A stretch of DNA of 64,000 nt from Coriobacteriaceae bacterium (GTDB lineage: Bacteria; Actinomycetota; Coriobacteriia; Coriobacteriales; Coriobacteriaceae). A program made the translations under genes and the position numbers. Shown piece by piece: positions 15,933 through 24,673 of the stretch. The notes beneath the pieces were generated by a model. The model did not search any database, had not been told where the DNA came from, and worked only from the letters and a program-made list of their open reading frames with translations. The stretch spans positions 31,193 through 95,192 of the forward strand of contig CABJFQ010000009.1 in the NCBI GenBank assembly GCA_902364975.1, given 5' to 3'. Position 1 is the stretch's first letter. Each line of letters opens with the position of its first letter.

Positions 15933-16793
15933 TCACTCATCCCCTTCAAGAAAACGCAGGGCATTACCCCAGTAGAGCCTTTCTCGCGCATCATCGCGCA
16001 TGGGCACGGTATCGAGCGCCCGCTTGAGTTTGAATGCACGGAAGCGCGGCGTATTGCTGGCGAACATCACTTGGTGCGATAGCGCGCGCTCATACCACAG
16101 CGGCCCCATATCGACCGTGAAAAGACGCTGCATCATCTCCTCGGGCGAATCGATGTAAGTGATAGAGGTGTCCGTGTAGCAGTTGGGATACTTGAGCAGC
16201 ATCGCCACGGTCTCGCGCACCCAGGGCCAGCCAAAGTGGGTCAAACTAAAACGCACATTTGGATGCGTTGCGATTGTGTGCTCAAATACAAGCGGATTAC
16301 TGCGCGAGAGCTCTGCGCCCGGCTCCCAAGACATACCGGCATGGAAAACTACCGGCTTGTTATAGCGCTCGCACAGCTCGTAAAGCGGCTCGGCCACGGC
16401 ATCATCGGGAGCAAAACCCTGCTTTGCCGGATGCAGGCAAAGCCCCTTTGCCCCCAACTCGGTAAAGGCGCGCCCCAATTCGTCTGCGGCACCGCTCACC
16501 TGCGGATCTACGCTCGCAAATCCCCACAGACGATCGGGATGCGCGGCAACCAGCATGGCAATCTGGTCATTGGTGCCAAAATGCCCTCCGCATGCCGTGG
16601 TTACATCGAGCGGCATGAGCACGCTCTTCTGCACATCGCAGACGTCCATCTCGACTTGAAGCTCATCCCAATCCATGGGGCCCATATGCCCCATACCAAA
16701 TTCTCGTGACCAAAAACCGAATCCATCAGGCTCATCACCCGGCGTATAGATCTCGCCGTAGAGCATGGGCTGGACCAACATGTCGATAACCAT
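15933..16793 (-). CDS. Amidohydrolase family (PF04909-like) metal-dependent hydrolase or decarboxylase
   Basis: A 286-residue TIM-barrel protein of the amidohydrolase-related/ACMSD group. It shows the AHPDRLWGFASVDP strand, GAKGLCLHPAKQGF, the KPVVFHAGMSWEPG His, the VRFSLTHFGWPWVRET motif and a C-terminal MFASNTPRFR segment where the usual Asp (GTDFP-like) is replaced by Asn. The N-terminal HxH is not obvious either. Catalytic metal use is therefore uncertain. The ATG at 16793 follows AAAGGAG. Upstream by 27 bases is the FrlD-like kinase gene. Confidence 0.75.
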   Translation of the reverse strand: MVIDMLVQPMLYGEIYTPGDEPDGFGFWSREFGMGHMGPMDWDELQVEMDVCDVQKSVLMPLDVTTACGGHFGTNDQIAMLVAAHPDRLWGFASVDPQVSGAADELGRAFTELGAKGLCLHPAKQGFAPDDAVAEPLYELCERYNKPVVFHAGMSWEPGAELSRSNPLVFEHTIATHPNVRFSLTHFGWPWVRETVAMLLKYPNCYTDTSITYIDSPEEMMQRLFTVDMGPLWYERALSHQVMFASNTPRFRAFKLKRALDTVPMRDDARERLYWGNALRFLEGDE

Positions 16794-16820
16794 TTCGCAC
16801 TCCTTTCCAAGCATTTGACC

Positions 16821-17621
16821 CTAGTACGGCTCAAAAGAGCCGATGACGCGGGACGAAAGCTCGGCGCCCGCCTTCATACACGCCGGAATATCAAGGCCAT
16901 CAATCACGCCCTTGGTAAACCCGGCGATATACGAGTCACCGGCGCCCACGGTGTTAACGACCTTCTCCGCCGGTACGATCCCGCACTCATAGAAGCGTTC
17001 GCCGTCAAAGGCAATGCTTCCCTTCTCGCCAAGCGTGGCAACTGCCACCCGCGGCCCCAACTTCTGTACGTGACGTACCCAATCACGCAGCTCCGGAGTG
17101 TCCTCTTCAAACGACATAAACGCATAGTCTACGTAAGGAAAATGAGCCTCGCAGGCATATTCGGGATCCTGGCTGAACACCGAGAAGTCCATAACCACCG
17201 TCTTGCCCGCATCATGCCATTCGGGCAGGAGGTCCAAACAATTGCCAAACAGGTCGGTATGAATGATGTCATGCTCTAGGATAAACGCCCGGTCATCTTC
17301 ATTCGGTCGATATGTCTCCATTACGCCATCGATTGCCTCGAGATGCACGCGATCGACGCCGTCTTTCAATGCCATGAGCATCACCGAGGTGTCGCCATCC
17401 TCCACCCGCAGATGTGAGATATCGAACCCCTCAGCGGCCAGCGCCTCTCTCATCTTGTCTCCGTACTCGTCCTTGCCGACAACCGACACGGCGGATACCG
17501 AAACTCCCATTCGTGCAAGATGGATACCCCAGTCAATGCCATTACCAGTCGGATAGAACACGCCGATGTTTTGATAGACGTCCGCACAGCAAAAACCAGC
17601 CGCGCACGCTTTAATACTCAT
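16821..17621 (-). CDS. PfkB family kinase, FrlD-like paralogue 1
   Basis: Ribokinase-fold sugar kinase of 266 residues. It matches the fructoselysine 6-kinase branch: AGFCCADVYQNIGVFYPTGN at the N-terminus, VVGKDEYGDKMREAL, and the catalytic NTVGAGDSYIAGF near residue 225. The N-terminal sugar-binding GGNAVN is replaced by TGNGIDW, so its substrate may differ from that of the neighbour at 17743. The ATG at 17621 has GGAG upstream. It begins 121 bases after the other kinase gene, which is long for this island and could hold an internal promoter; none is clear. Confidence 0.8.
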   Translation of the reverse strand: MSIKACAAGFCCADVYQNIGVFYPTGNGIDWGIHLARMGVSVSAVSVVGKDEYGDKMREALAAEGFDISHLRVEDGDTSVMLMALKDGVDRVHLEAIDGVMETYRPNEDDRAFILEHDIIHTDLFGNCLDLLPEWHDAGKTVVMDFSVFSQDPEYACEAHFPYVDYAFMSFEEDTPELRDWVRHVQKLGPRVAVATLGEKGSIAFDGERFYECGIVPAEKVVNTVGAGDSYIAGFTKGVIDGLDIPACMKAGAELSSRVIGSFEPY

Positions 17622-17742
17622 GGTCTTCTCCAATGTTCAAAAGGGGACCCACCACATGGCGAGCCCCCTTTTCGCGTTTCGCTTATTGTTTTGCATCGGC
17701 CGTCCAAAGCCTCATAGCCAGACCGCCGTACGCTTTCTTAAG

Positions 17743-18606
17743 CTATTCGACGATTGGTGCTCCGTGGCCCCAAGAACCTTCCATGCCGCACACGGTCGAG
17801 GCAAACCCGGCAGCAAAGTCGAGCGCACGCTCGATGGCCTCGGCGCCATCTTCACCACGCTTGGCGGAATCGAGATAGCACATCAAAAACGAGGTGAGGA
17901 ACGAGTCGCCCGCCCCCATGGTGTCCTTCATGTCCGTTACCGGTTTAGCCAGCTGGCGGTAATAACGCTCGCCGTCGTAAGCAATGCAGCCCTCGGCGCC
18001 CGCCGTAGCCGACACAAAACGCGGACCCAAGCCCTTCACCCATGCCAGACGCTCGCGAATCTCGTCCTCACTCGCGGCATCCGCCGCACTAAAGAAAGCG
18101 AAATCGACGTAGGGCGCAATCTGCTCGTAGTGCTCGTCGGTGGAGTCGTCCGAAAAGTCAAAAGAGACCGTGACGCCCGCAGCCTTCAGCTTGGGCAGCT
18201 CGCGCTCGGTAAAGCAATAGTTGCCCGAATGAACCACATCGAACTGCTTCATGTACGAAAGGTCAAAGCGATCGAGGACATAGCGCGCATCGCCACGGAT
18301 ACCGCCCTCGTTGGAGCCAAGGAAGACACGGTCACCGTCAACGACGGTGACGCGAGCCGCTCCGTTCTCGCCAATCATCTGCTCGCACTTGTCAAGCTCG
18401 ATACCCTCATCCTCGAGGCTTGCAATGACATGCTCGGCAGCGGCGTCATTGCCAAAAATGCCCATGTATGCGGAGCGTGCGGCACCGCATTTCTTGGCAT
18501 AAACGGCGAAGTTCACCGCATTGCCGCCAGGATACATGGTATGGATATGCTCGTAGCGATCGACGACGTTGTCGCCAAATCCGAGCGCGTTAACGTTAAA
18601 TGCCAT
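17743..18606 (-). CDS. PfkB family kinase, FrlD-like (fructoselysine 6-kinase-like) paralogue 2
   Basis: A 287-residue ribokinase-fold enzyme that would phosphorylate a fructosamine on C6. Closest visible match is E. coli FrlD: GFGDNVVDRYEHIHTMYPGG, then GNAVNFAVYA, GDRVFLGSNEGG, a VSFDFSDDS strand and the catalytic DTMGAGDSFL near residue 235. It lies 14 bases after the FrlB-like deglycase gene, the same partner as in E. coli. The start is an ATG with AAGGGACAAAGGCC upstream. Confidence 0.85.
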   Translation of the reverse strand: MAFNVNALGFGDNVVDRYEHIHTMYPGGNAVNFAVYAKKCGAARSAYMGIFGNDAAAEHVIASLEDEGIELDKCEQMIGENGAARVTVVDGDRVFLGSNEGGIRGDARYVLDRFDLSYMKQFDVVHSGNYCFTERELPKLKAAGVTVSFDFSDDSTDEHYEQIAPYVDFAFFSAADAASEDEIRERLAWVKGLGPRFVSATAGAEGCIAYDGERYYRQLAKPVTDMKDTMGAGDSFLTSFLMCYLDSAKRGEDGAEAIERALDFAAGFASTVCGMEGSWGHGAPIVE

Positions 18607-18620
18607 GGCCTTTGTCCCTT

Positions 18621-19589
18621 CTAGTACTCGACAACACCCATATAGCGACGGAAATCGGGATCGTGATCAAACACCTTGCCGCGTGCAGCACGCAGCTCGC
18701 AGTTCATGGCATAGAACAGCACCGGGTCCAGATAGGCACGGACGCTCGCCGGCACGGCTTCCATACCGTACTCCTTGGCATCGAGCACCATCAGCGTATC
18801 GGTATGCGTCTTAAGGAACGCCAGGGCGCGCTCGTCCATAGCACGGCACTCGCTGGAGCCCATCTGCAGGAAGTAAAAAACGCCATCCTGAGTAGCCTCG
18901 AAGGGGCCATGGAAGTACTCGGCAGAGTGGATGTAGCTGCAGTGCTGCCACTGCATCTCCATAAGAGAGCAGATAGCGAAACCGTAGGTCTGGCTAAAGT
19001 TGGGACCGCTGCCCAGAATATAGAAGAACTCGTGCTCCTGGCAAAGCTTGGCAAAGCGATCGCCCAGCTCGGCATTTACCTTCTCGCGTGCCGGGGGAAG
19101 AATCTTATCCATCTCGGCGATACCGGCATACATATCGGCAAGATCGGCGTAGCCCTCCTGCTGATCGAGCAGCTCTGCCGCAAGCGACAGCGAAATACCA
19201 GCGGGGACCTCGGCCTGCGGCACACCCTCGCCCCACGGGTAGACCCACGTGGTCCACTTGCCGGAGTCGATCTTAGATCCAGCGTTGTCGGTCTGGGCGA
19301 TCACCGTAGCGCCGGCAGCAAGGGCAATCTCGCAGCCCTCGACGACCTCGGGGGTGTTGCCACTGTGGCTACAAGCGATGACCAGGGACTTCTCGCCCAG
19401 ACGACGCGGACGCATAATGTCGAATTCACGCGCGGTATAGATATACGAAGTGAAGGTGGTTGCCTCGCGCTGCAGAAGCTCATGAGCCGGGATCAAATCG
19501 ATCATGGAGCCACCGCAAGCAATCCAGTAGACGCTGTCGAACTTGCCCTTCTCGGCAATTGCCTCTTTGATCAGATCGTGTGCGTTCAT
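18621..19589 (-). CDS. frlB: SIS-domain fructosamine-6-phosphate deglycase (FrlB-like)
   Basis: Would split a 6-phosphofructosamine into glucose 6-phosphate and the free amine. The 322-residue protein has two SIS domains: ACGGSMIDLIPA and ACSHSGNTPEVVEG in the first, and IHSAEYFHGPFEAT with the usual Glu and His in the second. The last residues DPDFRRYMGVVEY closely follow the E. coli FrlB ending. The ATG at 19589 has AAAGGA upstream; the frame could start 11 codons earlier without a site. Neighbours of FrlC and FrlD type support the call; the exact amine is unknown. Confidence 0.85.
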   Translation of the reverse strand: MNAHDLIKEAIAEKGKFDSVYWIACGGSMIDLIPAHELLQREATTFTSYIYTAREFDIMRPRRLGEKSLVIACSHSGNTPEVVEGCEIALAAGATVIAQTDNAGSKIDSGKWTTWVYPWGEGVPQAEVPAGISLSLAAELLDQQEGYADLADMYAGIAEMDKILPPAREKVNAELGDRFAKLCQEHEFFYILGSGPNFSQTYGFAICSLMEMQWQHCSYIHSAEYFHGPFEATQDGVFYFLQMGSSECRAMDERALAFLKTHTDTLMVLDAKEYGMEAVPASVRAYLDPVLFYAMNCELRAARGKVFDHDPDFRRYMGVVEY

Positions 19590-19651
19590 ATCCAGTTCCT
19601 TTCTTGTTTGGTCCGCAATCAATGAGATTGGCTGCGTGGCCGATAGTTGTT

Positions 19652-20503
19652 TTAGTCAATCAGATATTTCTCGAATGCGGCCATGTTCTTGGCATCTGCC
19701 GCCGCCGGGTCATCGTAGTAACGACCGTCCGTGATTTCCTGGCCCAGCATGCCGTCAAAACCATGGGCGTTGAGCGTGGCGACGAAGGCGTCCATATCGT
19801 GCTTGCCATCGCCCCACACCAGATGTCCATACGGGTCACCGTCGATAAAGTGCATCTCGTGAATTGCCCCATCACCAAAGGCGGCAAACCAGTCCTCGAG
19901 CGTCTCGCCTGCAACGCCCATCGCGGTTGTATCAACCATGGGCTGTAAGTACGGGCTCGCGACCTCGTCAATCATGCGCTTCGCATCGGAAACCGTCGTT
20001 ACAAGGTTGCTCTCCTCGGGACGCAGGCTTTCCATCGTAAGCACCAGACCGTGCTCACCGGCATACTCCGCCAGAATGGACAAGTGCTCGCGGCTGCGCT
20101 TCCAGGCTTCCTCGCGGTCCTCGTCCCAGTCGCCCCAGCCCGAGTTGACGGACATACGGTCGCACCCAAGTACCTCGGCAAGCTCAATGCCGTGCTTAAA
20201 GTACGCCAGGCTGCGCTGTTCATGCAGCGGTTTGCGTGCGCAGTACTGCCAAGGATAGACAACATTCTCGGGGCACAGAGTACGATACCTAAGCCCACGG
20301 TCTGCAGCCTTTTTCGCCAGGACCTCAGCCTCAAAGTAGCCCGTGTGGTCGAGCGTCACATGCGGCTCCGCACACCACAGCTCAATGGACTCAAAGCCCA
20401 AACGCTGCTGCACATCAAGGAAGTAATCGAGCGACCACATGATGTAGTGGATATTCATGCCCGCAATCTGTTCGCGGCGCAGCGTCGGTTTGGATTCAGA
20501 CAT
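19652..20503 (-). CDS. frlC: Xylose-isomerase-like TIM barrel epimerase (FrlC-like)
   Basis: A 283-residue AP endonuclease 2/xylose isomerase fold protein. In E. coli FrlC interconverts psicoselysine and fructoselysine. Metal and substrate residues visible are the Glu of ESLRPEESNLV, the Asp of QPMVDTTAMG, the His of EMHFIDGD and the final Glu of GQEITDGRYY. The N-terminal IELWCAEPH segment is also typical. It lies between the FrlB-like gene and the YtcJ-like amidohydrolase gene, whose stop is one base from this start. Confidence 0.8.
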   Translation of the reverse strand: MSESKPTLRREQIAGMNIHYIMWSLDYFLDVQQRLGFESIELWCAEPHVTLDHTGYFEAEVLAKKAADRGLRYRTLCPENVVYPWQYCARKPLHEQRSLAYFKHGIELAEVLGCDRMSVNSGWGDWDEDREEAWKRSREHLSILAEYAGEHGLVLTMESLRPEESNLVTTVSDAKRMIDEVASPYLQPMVDTTAMGVAGETLEDWFAAFGDGAIHEMHFIDGDPYGHLVWGDGKHDMDAFVATLNAHGFDGMLGQEITDGRYYDDPAAADAKNMAAFEKYLID

Positions 20504-20504
20504 C

Positions 20505-22088
20505 TTATGCCTCCTTATTTCGATCGAACACGATTTGTCCGTCCGACATCGTCATATCAACCGAAAGATCGCGTGCGTTGCGATAATCGAGGTCGAACAC
20601 ATCCCGATCGAGCACGCAGATATCGGCAAGCTTGCCGACCTCAAGCGTACCCAGCTCGTCTTCGCGCATCAGATCGTACGCGCCCCCGGCAGTCCAAGCA
20701 CGCAAGAGCTCGACAAGCGTCAGCGCGTTGGCCTCATTCACGGGCAGTCCATCGTCGAAGTATCCACCGCACGCGCTGTAGATTGACTCGCCCAGGCTCG
20801 GAATCAGCAGTGGCAAATCCGTACCACAGCACACCGTGCATCCGGAATCTTCCATGCCGCGGCGATTCCAGCTGTGCATAAGTCGCGTCTCGCCAATTTG
20901 TCGACGCATCATCGACAGGCAATCCTCGCGCCGGTCCAGCGTCAAAATCTGCGGATAGACCTCGCAAATTCCACCTAGCTTGCCAAACTCGACAAGATCG
21001 GTCGGGTCAGAGTTCTCGAGATCGGTAATCGCATGGCGGCGAAGCAACCGTCCATGCTCGTCTCGAGGCAGCGAGGCATAGAGCGCCACGGTGCGACGAA
21101 CGGCGCCATCGCCCTGGCAATGCAAGGAATATCGGAAGCCGTCAGCATCAATTGCGCGCAGCTCGTTCTCAATCAGATCCCACTCGGGCTCCTCGACAAC
21201 CGTCTTGCCGGCAGCTCCCGCATCGGCCGTGTCCTCATAGGGGTCAATCATCTCGGCAAGCCCCGCCCATACGCCGCGATCGGTCATACGGTTGAAGCCA
21301 GAAAAACGAACGAACGGTCCCCGGAAGCGCTCTCGTGCCTCGCGAGCATACGACAGATTTGCACCGGCACCCACCGGCTGCGACATCATAGAGACGCGAA
21401 CCGTCAGCTCGCCAGATTCTTCACGGCGAGCCATTTCGTCGGCAAAACCGTAGTAGTCATCAAACGCCATCTCCTTGATGGCGGTAACGCCGCGCTCGTT
21501 AAGCATGCTCATGTAGTCCGAATACCCCGCACGTACCTCGGGCAGCGCGAGGAAATCGCTCATCATGCGCCAGATCTTTTCGGCATAGCACGCCTGGGGC
21601 GTGAAGCCGTATCGCACACTGGCGGCAGCATTGAGAACGCAGGTCTCCGCACCCGGTGTAAAGCAGACGACAGGGATATCGCCAAAACAATCGTCAAACA
21701 CAGCCGCCGTATTTGCGTTCTCGGCATCCGATGCCAACGTTTCGGGTAGGTTGTGGCCAAAAGCCGCCGCGCAATCCGGATGATCTTCTTTCCATGCATG
21801 CAAGAGCGACACGGCCTCTTTGGCATCAGCGATGCCGGACAGATCAGGCCCCAACGTCCGCAGCGCCCAGCCTGTATAGAAGGTATGCACATCGATCAGG
21901 CCAGGCATGACGGTGCGGTCGCCCAGGTCAACTACCTCGTCCGCCTGGGTCAAATACAAAGCTAGCTCACACTTGGTGCCAACAGCCTCAATTCGATTGC
22001 CACGGACCGCTACGAAACCTTCAAACGGCAGGTCCCCCGTACCGGTAAAGACGCTCTTAGACGTCAGGACCGTCAAACGATCAGACAT
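20505..22088 (-). CDS. YtcJ-type amidohydrolase with altered metal motifs
   Basis: A 527-residue Amidohydro_3 family protein. It has the N-terminal beta-sandwich start (FVAVRGNRIEAVG), VVDLGDRTVMPGLIDVH, the LHCQGDGAVRR histidine and a C-terminal GTDLPLL aspartate, then LGTLEVGKLADICVLD. Two usual metal ligands are missing: the HxH is HTF, and the IEH motif reads ITDLE. Known relatives cleave N-substituted formamides or amides; this one may use an altered centre. The ATG at 22088 follows AGGTGG. It lies between the carrier gene and frlC, so it may hydrolyse an amide-linked substrate or product. Confidence 0.75.
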   Translation of the reverse strand: MSDRLTVLTSKSVFTGTGDLPFEGFVAVRGNRIEAVGTKCELALYLTQADEVVDLGDRTVMPGLIDVHTFYTGWALRTLGPDLSGIADAKEAVSLLHAWKEDHPDCAAAFGHNLPETLASDAENANTAAVFDDCFGDIPVVCFTPGAETCVLNAAASVRYGFTPQACYAEKIWRMMSDFLALPEVRAGYSDYMSMLNERGVTAIKEMAFDDYYGFADEMARREESGELTVRVSMMSQPVGAGANLSYAREARERFRGPFVRFSGFNRMTDRGVWAGLAEMIDPYEDTADAGAAGKTVVEEPEWDLIENELRAIDADGFRYSLHCQGDGAVRRTVALYASLPRDEHGRLLRRHAITDLENSDPTDLVEFGKLGGICEVYPQILTLDRREDCLSMMRRQIGETRLMHSWNRRGMEDSGCTVCCGTDLPLLIPSLGESIYSACGGYFDDGLPVNEANALTLVELLRAWTAGGAYDLMREDELGTLEVGKLADICVLDRDVFDLDYRNARDLSVDMTMSDGQIVFDRNKEA

Positions 22089-22097
22089 CACAACCAC

Positions 22098-23561
22098 CTA
22101 CGCCGGAAGCATGCCAGAAATTGCCGTTACGATCAGGCCAAAGACGACCATAAAGATGAAGAACTTCCAAATGGTCTTCCACCATTGGCCAAACGTAATC
22201 TTAGCCACGCCAAGGCCGGCAACCGTCATGCCCGCCACGGGACTGATGGTGTTGATGGTCTGGTTGGCAAACTGGAGCGCGGTAACGGCCGCCTCGGGAT
22301 TGAGGCCCATGAGCTCGGTCAGGGGGCCCATAACGGGCATGGTGAGTGCCGCCAGGCCAGAACTCGAGGGAACCAGCAAAGAGAGCAGGCCAAGGACGAT
22401 ATACATAAACGTGGTGTAGACGGCGGCGGGTGCACCGGCGAGCGCAGTAGCGAGCGCCTGGAGGATGGTGTCGATGATCATGCCGCCCTCGGCGATGACC
22501 AGAATACCGCGAGCGATACCGATAACGATGGCGGCGTACGCAAAGTCGGCGAGACCTTTAACGAACTCCTCAGCAATCGTCTGCTGGTCAAGACCGCCCA
22601 GGATACCGGCAAGCAAGCCCATGCCAAGGAACACGGCGGAAATCTCATTCATGTACCAACCCTGGGTCACAAGACCCCAGACGATAATGCCCATACCGCA
22701 AGCAAAATCGATAAGCACGAGCTTCTGACGGGTAGTGAACTCTTCCTCAATGGAGGCATCGGTCACGGAAAACTCGATACGCTTGAGCTTATCGTCCTCG
22801 TACGTAATGGACGACTCGGGGTTTTTTTTGACGCGCATGGCGTAGCGCATGGCCCATGCGATACCGACGGCAGTGAAGATGACCCAAGAAACGGCGCGCA
22901 GCCACAGTTGCGGATTGCCCTCGATGCCAATGATGCCCTGGGCGATCAAAACATTAAACGGATCGATAGTCGAAGCGCAATATCCCAGGTTAGGACCAAG
23001 GAAGCAGATGATGAATGCCGTCATCGAGTCATAACCGATACCCATCATGATGGGAATGAAGATGGCATAGAACGGCAGGGCTTCCTCAGACATACCAAAC
23101 GTGGTGCCGCAAATGGACAGCAACGTCATCGTGATGGGAATGATGAGGATGTCCTTGTTCTTGAGCTTTTTAATCACACGGCTCATGCCGGCATTCAAAG
23201 CGTTGGTCTTGGTGATGATTGCGAACGACCCGCCAATCAATAAGACGAACGCAACGACGTCGGCAGCCTCCTGGATGCCCTTAGTGGGCGCTTGCAGGAC
23301 CGCGAAGATATCCTGCCCCAGATTGATGGTCTCGCCGGTCTCGGAATCGGTGTAGTTCTTATCGACCTGTTCATAGGTTCCAGCAACGGCGACTTCACGC
23401 TCGCCCGCCGCTGTCGAAATCGTCTTGCGCTGATACTGACCAGAGGGAACGATCCAAGTCAAGACCGCAAAGACAACGATCAGCAAGAACATGATCGTAT
23501 AGACATGCGGTAATTTGAACTTAAAACGTCTGTTTGTCTTCTTCGCCTTCGTATCTGACAT
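22098..23561 (-). CDS. YfcC family anaerobic C4-dicarboxylate/amino-acid carrier
   Basis: Integral membrane secondary transporter, 487 residues with about 11-13 hydrophobic helices. The first helix (YTIMFLLIVVFAVLTWIVPS) is followed by an extracytoplasmic loop, then repeats with GGSFAII, GPNLGYCASTIDPFN and LLVPSSSGLAALTMPVMGPL, re-entrant-loop motifs of the DcuC/YfcC group. The ATG at 23561 has GGAGG. As the first gene of the island it probably brings in its substrate, perhaps a glycated amino acid or peptide (inference). Confidence 0.85.
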   Translation of the reverse strand: MSDTKAKKTNRRFKFKLPHVYTIMFLLIVVFAVLTWIVPSGQYQRKTISTAAGEREVAVAGTYEQVDKNYTDSETGETINLGQDIFAVLQAPTKGIQEAADVVAFVLLIGGSFAIITKTNALNAGMSRVIKKLKNKDILIIPITMTLLSICGTTFGMSEEALPFYAIFIPIMMGIGYDSMTAFIICFLGPNLGYCASTIDPFNVLIAQGIIGIEGNPQLWLRAVSWVIFTAVGIAWAMRYAMRVKKNPESSITYEDDKLKRIEFSVTDASIEEEFTTRQKLVLIDFACGMGIIVWGLVTQGWYMNEISAVFLGMGLLAGILGGLDQQTIAEEFVKGLADFAYAAIVIGIARGILVIAEGGMIIDTILQALATALAGAPAAVYTTFMYIVLGLLSLLVPSSSGLAALTMPVMGPLTELMGLNPEAAVTALQFANQTINTISPVAGMTVAGLGVAKITFGQWWKTIWKFFIFMVVFGLIVTAISGMLPA

Positions 23562-23603
23562 AGATACCTCCAAAGAACTCGAGACTGCATCGCATCTCGC
23601 TTC

Positions 23604-23640
23604 AACGTTTGCACAAGGCAAACGTTCTATGACGTTCTAT
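23604..23640 (-). promoter_or_regulatory. Candidate GntR operator region of the catabolic island
   Basis: A perfect inverted repeat AACGTTTGC/GCAAACGTT with five bases between spans 23604-23626. Next to it ACGTTCTAT is repeated directly at 23622-23630 and 23632-23640. Both lie 43-79 bases upstream of the carrier start, in the only long gap of the operon. Confidence 0.5.
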
Positions 23641-23736
23641 AGGTTACCAGCAGCTTTTCTCGCCATCAAGATAATTTCAAACTGATTGCCGCAACGCGGT
23701 TGAACGGTTGCGTTTGCGCCGTGAACGGTATGGAAA

Positions 23737-23762
23737 CGCCCGGTGAGATGATCCACCGGGCG
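23737..23762 (-). terminator. Hairpin after the GntR regulator gene
   Basis: A nine-base stem (CGCCCGGTG with CACCGGGCG) lies 18 bases after the regulator stop and is followed by a weak TTT on the minus strand. It probably ends the regulator transcript. Confidence 0.6.
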
Positions 23763-23779
23763 CTTTCATACGCAATGTC

Positions 23780-24523
23780 CTAGATGTCAAAAACGTAGCG
23801 AGACCCAACGATCCGCTGACGACCGATGATAAACGGCCGCCGCTGCTCATCGAAAAAGAAGGCTTCCATATAAAACAAGGGTTCGCCAACGGGAACTGCC
23901 AACAACCGAGCGACCTCGGGCGACGCACACGCGATCTCAAGCGTGCATGGGTCGGTAAACGCGGGCGTGCGGCCCGTCCGGTTGCGCACGAACTCAAAAA
24001 TGGATTGGTTAGATAGAGGTGCCGTTGATAGATAGGCGTTGTCCTCGTAAACATATATGTTGTTCTCGAGCATGACAGGGACGCCATCGGCAGTACGCAC
24101 GCGCTCAACGCAGATCAAGTCAGTTCCAACGGGAACACCAAAGAACTGTGCTTCGGTGGAATCCGCCGGCAGTATCTTTCTCGAAATGACACGCGCCCCC
24201 GGTTCCATTCCGTTAACGCGGCATGCGTCCGAAAAACTCTGGACGTCATCCTTCTGGCGAATCTTGCGCTTGAGCTTGGGGGCATTGACAAACGTGCCTT
24301 TCCCCTGTCGCTTCGTTAGATAGCCCTGTTGGACGAGCTCCTCAATAGCGCGTCGCACGGTAACGCGGCCAACTTTATAGCTCTCAGCCAATTCGAATTC
24401 GTTGGGTATCCGCGCACCTGCCTTGTAGGCACCGGAGTTGATTTCGTTTTTGATGATATCGATAACCTGTTGGTACAGCGGTATCGCTGCTTTACCGTCA
24501 GTTAGCCCTTCAGTCGGTGGCAT
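23780..24523 (-). CDS. GntR family regulator with UTRA domain (FrlR-like)
   Basis: A 247-residue HutC-type transcription factor. Residues 12-80 form the winged helix (PLYQQVIDIIKNEI, ELAESYKVGRVTVRRAIEEL, LTKRQGKGTFV); residues 95-240 form the UTRA effector domain, which usually binds a small sugar-phosphate or amino-acid-like ligand. It lies upstream of the 23561-13135 island in the same direction, separated by about 220 bases with a hairpin and candidate operators. E. coli frl is also controlled by such a regulator. The inferred role is repression until a fructosamine-type metabolite appears. Confidence 0.85.
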   Translation of the reverse strand: MPPTEGLTDGKAAIPLYQQVIDIIKNEINSGAYKAGARIPNEFELAESYKVGRVTVRRAIEELVQQGYLTKRQGKGTFVNAPKLKRKIRQKDDVQSFSDACRVNGMEPGARVISRKILPADSTEAQFFGVPVGTDLICVERVRTADGVPVMLENNIYVYEDNAYLSTAPLSNQSIFEFVRNRTGRTPAFTDPCTLEIACASPEVARLLAVPVGEPLFYMEAFFFDEQRRPFIIGRQRIVGSRYVFDI

Positions 24524-24550
24524 ATACCCTCTCCAAGCACAATTAAGTCT

Positions 24551-24589
24551 AAAACGGGCTTAAGGGCATTCAACAAGTCCTTAAGCCCG
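24551..24589 (-). terminator. Terminator of the HAD phosphatase gene
   Basis: A perfect eleven-base stem (CGGGCTTAAGG with CCTTAAGCCCG) is followed by TTTT on the minus strand, between the HAD gene at 24674 and the GntR gene. Confidence 0.75.
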
Positions 24590-24673
24590 CATTAGCTTAA
24601 AGTATGCTAGGTGTCGCACCAAAATGTCGGCTATTTACTCATCAGACCCGAAAAACGCGCAACTACCGCGCTC

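Noticed and set aside
22185-23243. 352-residue plus-strand frame opposite the YfcC carrier
   Set aside because: His/Gly/Asp-rich shadow typical of the complement of membrane-protein genes; no start signal.
23604-23626. Reading the palindrome as a cre (CcpA) site
   Set aside because: The sequence lacks the cre core (TGnAAnCGnTnnCA) and CcpA is a Firmicutes factor; a GntR or unknown operator is more reasonable.
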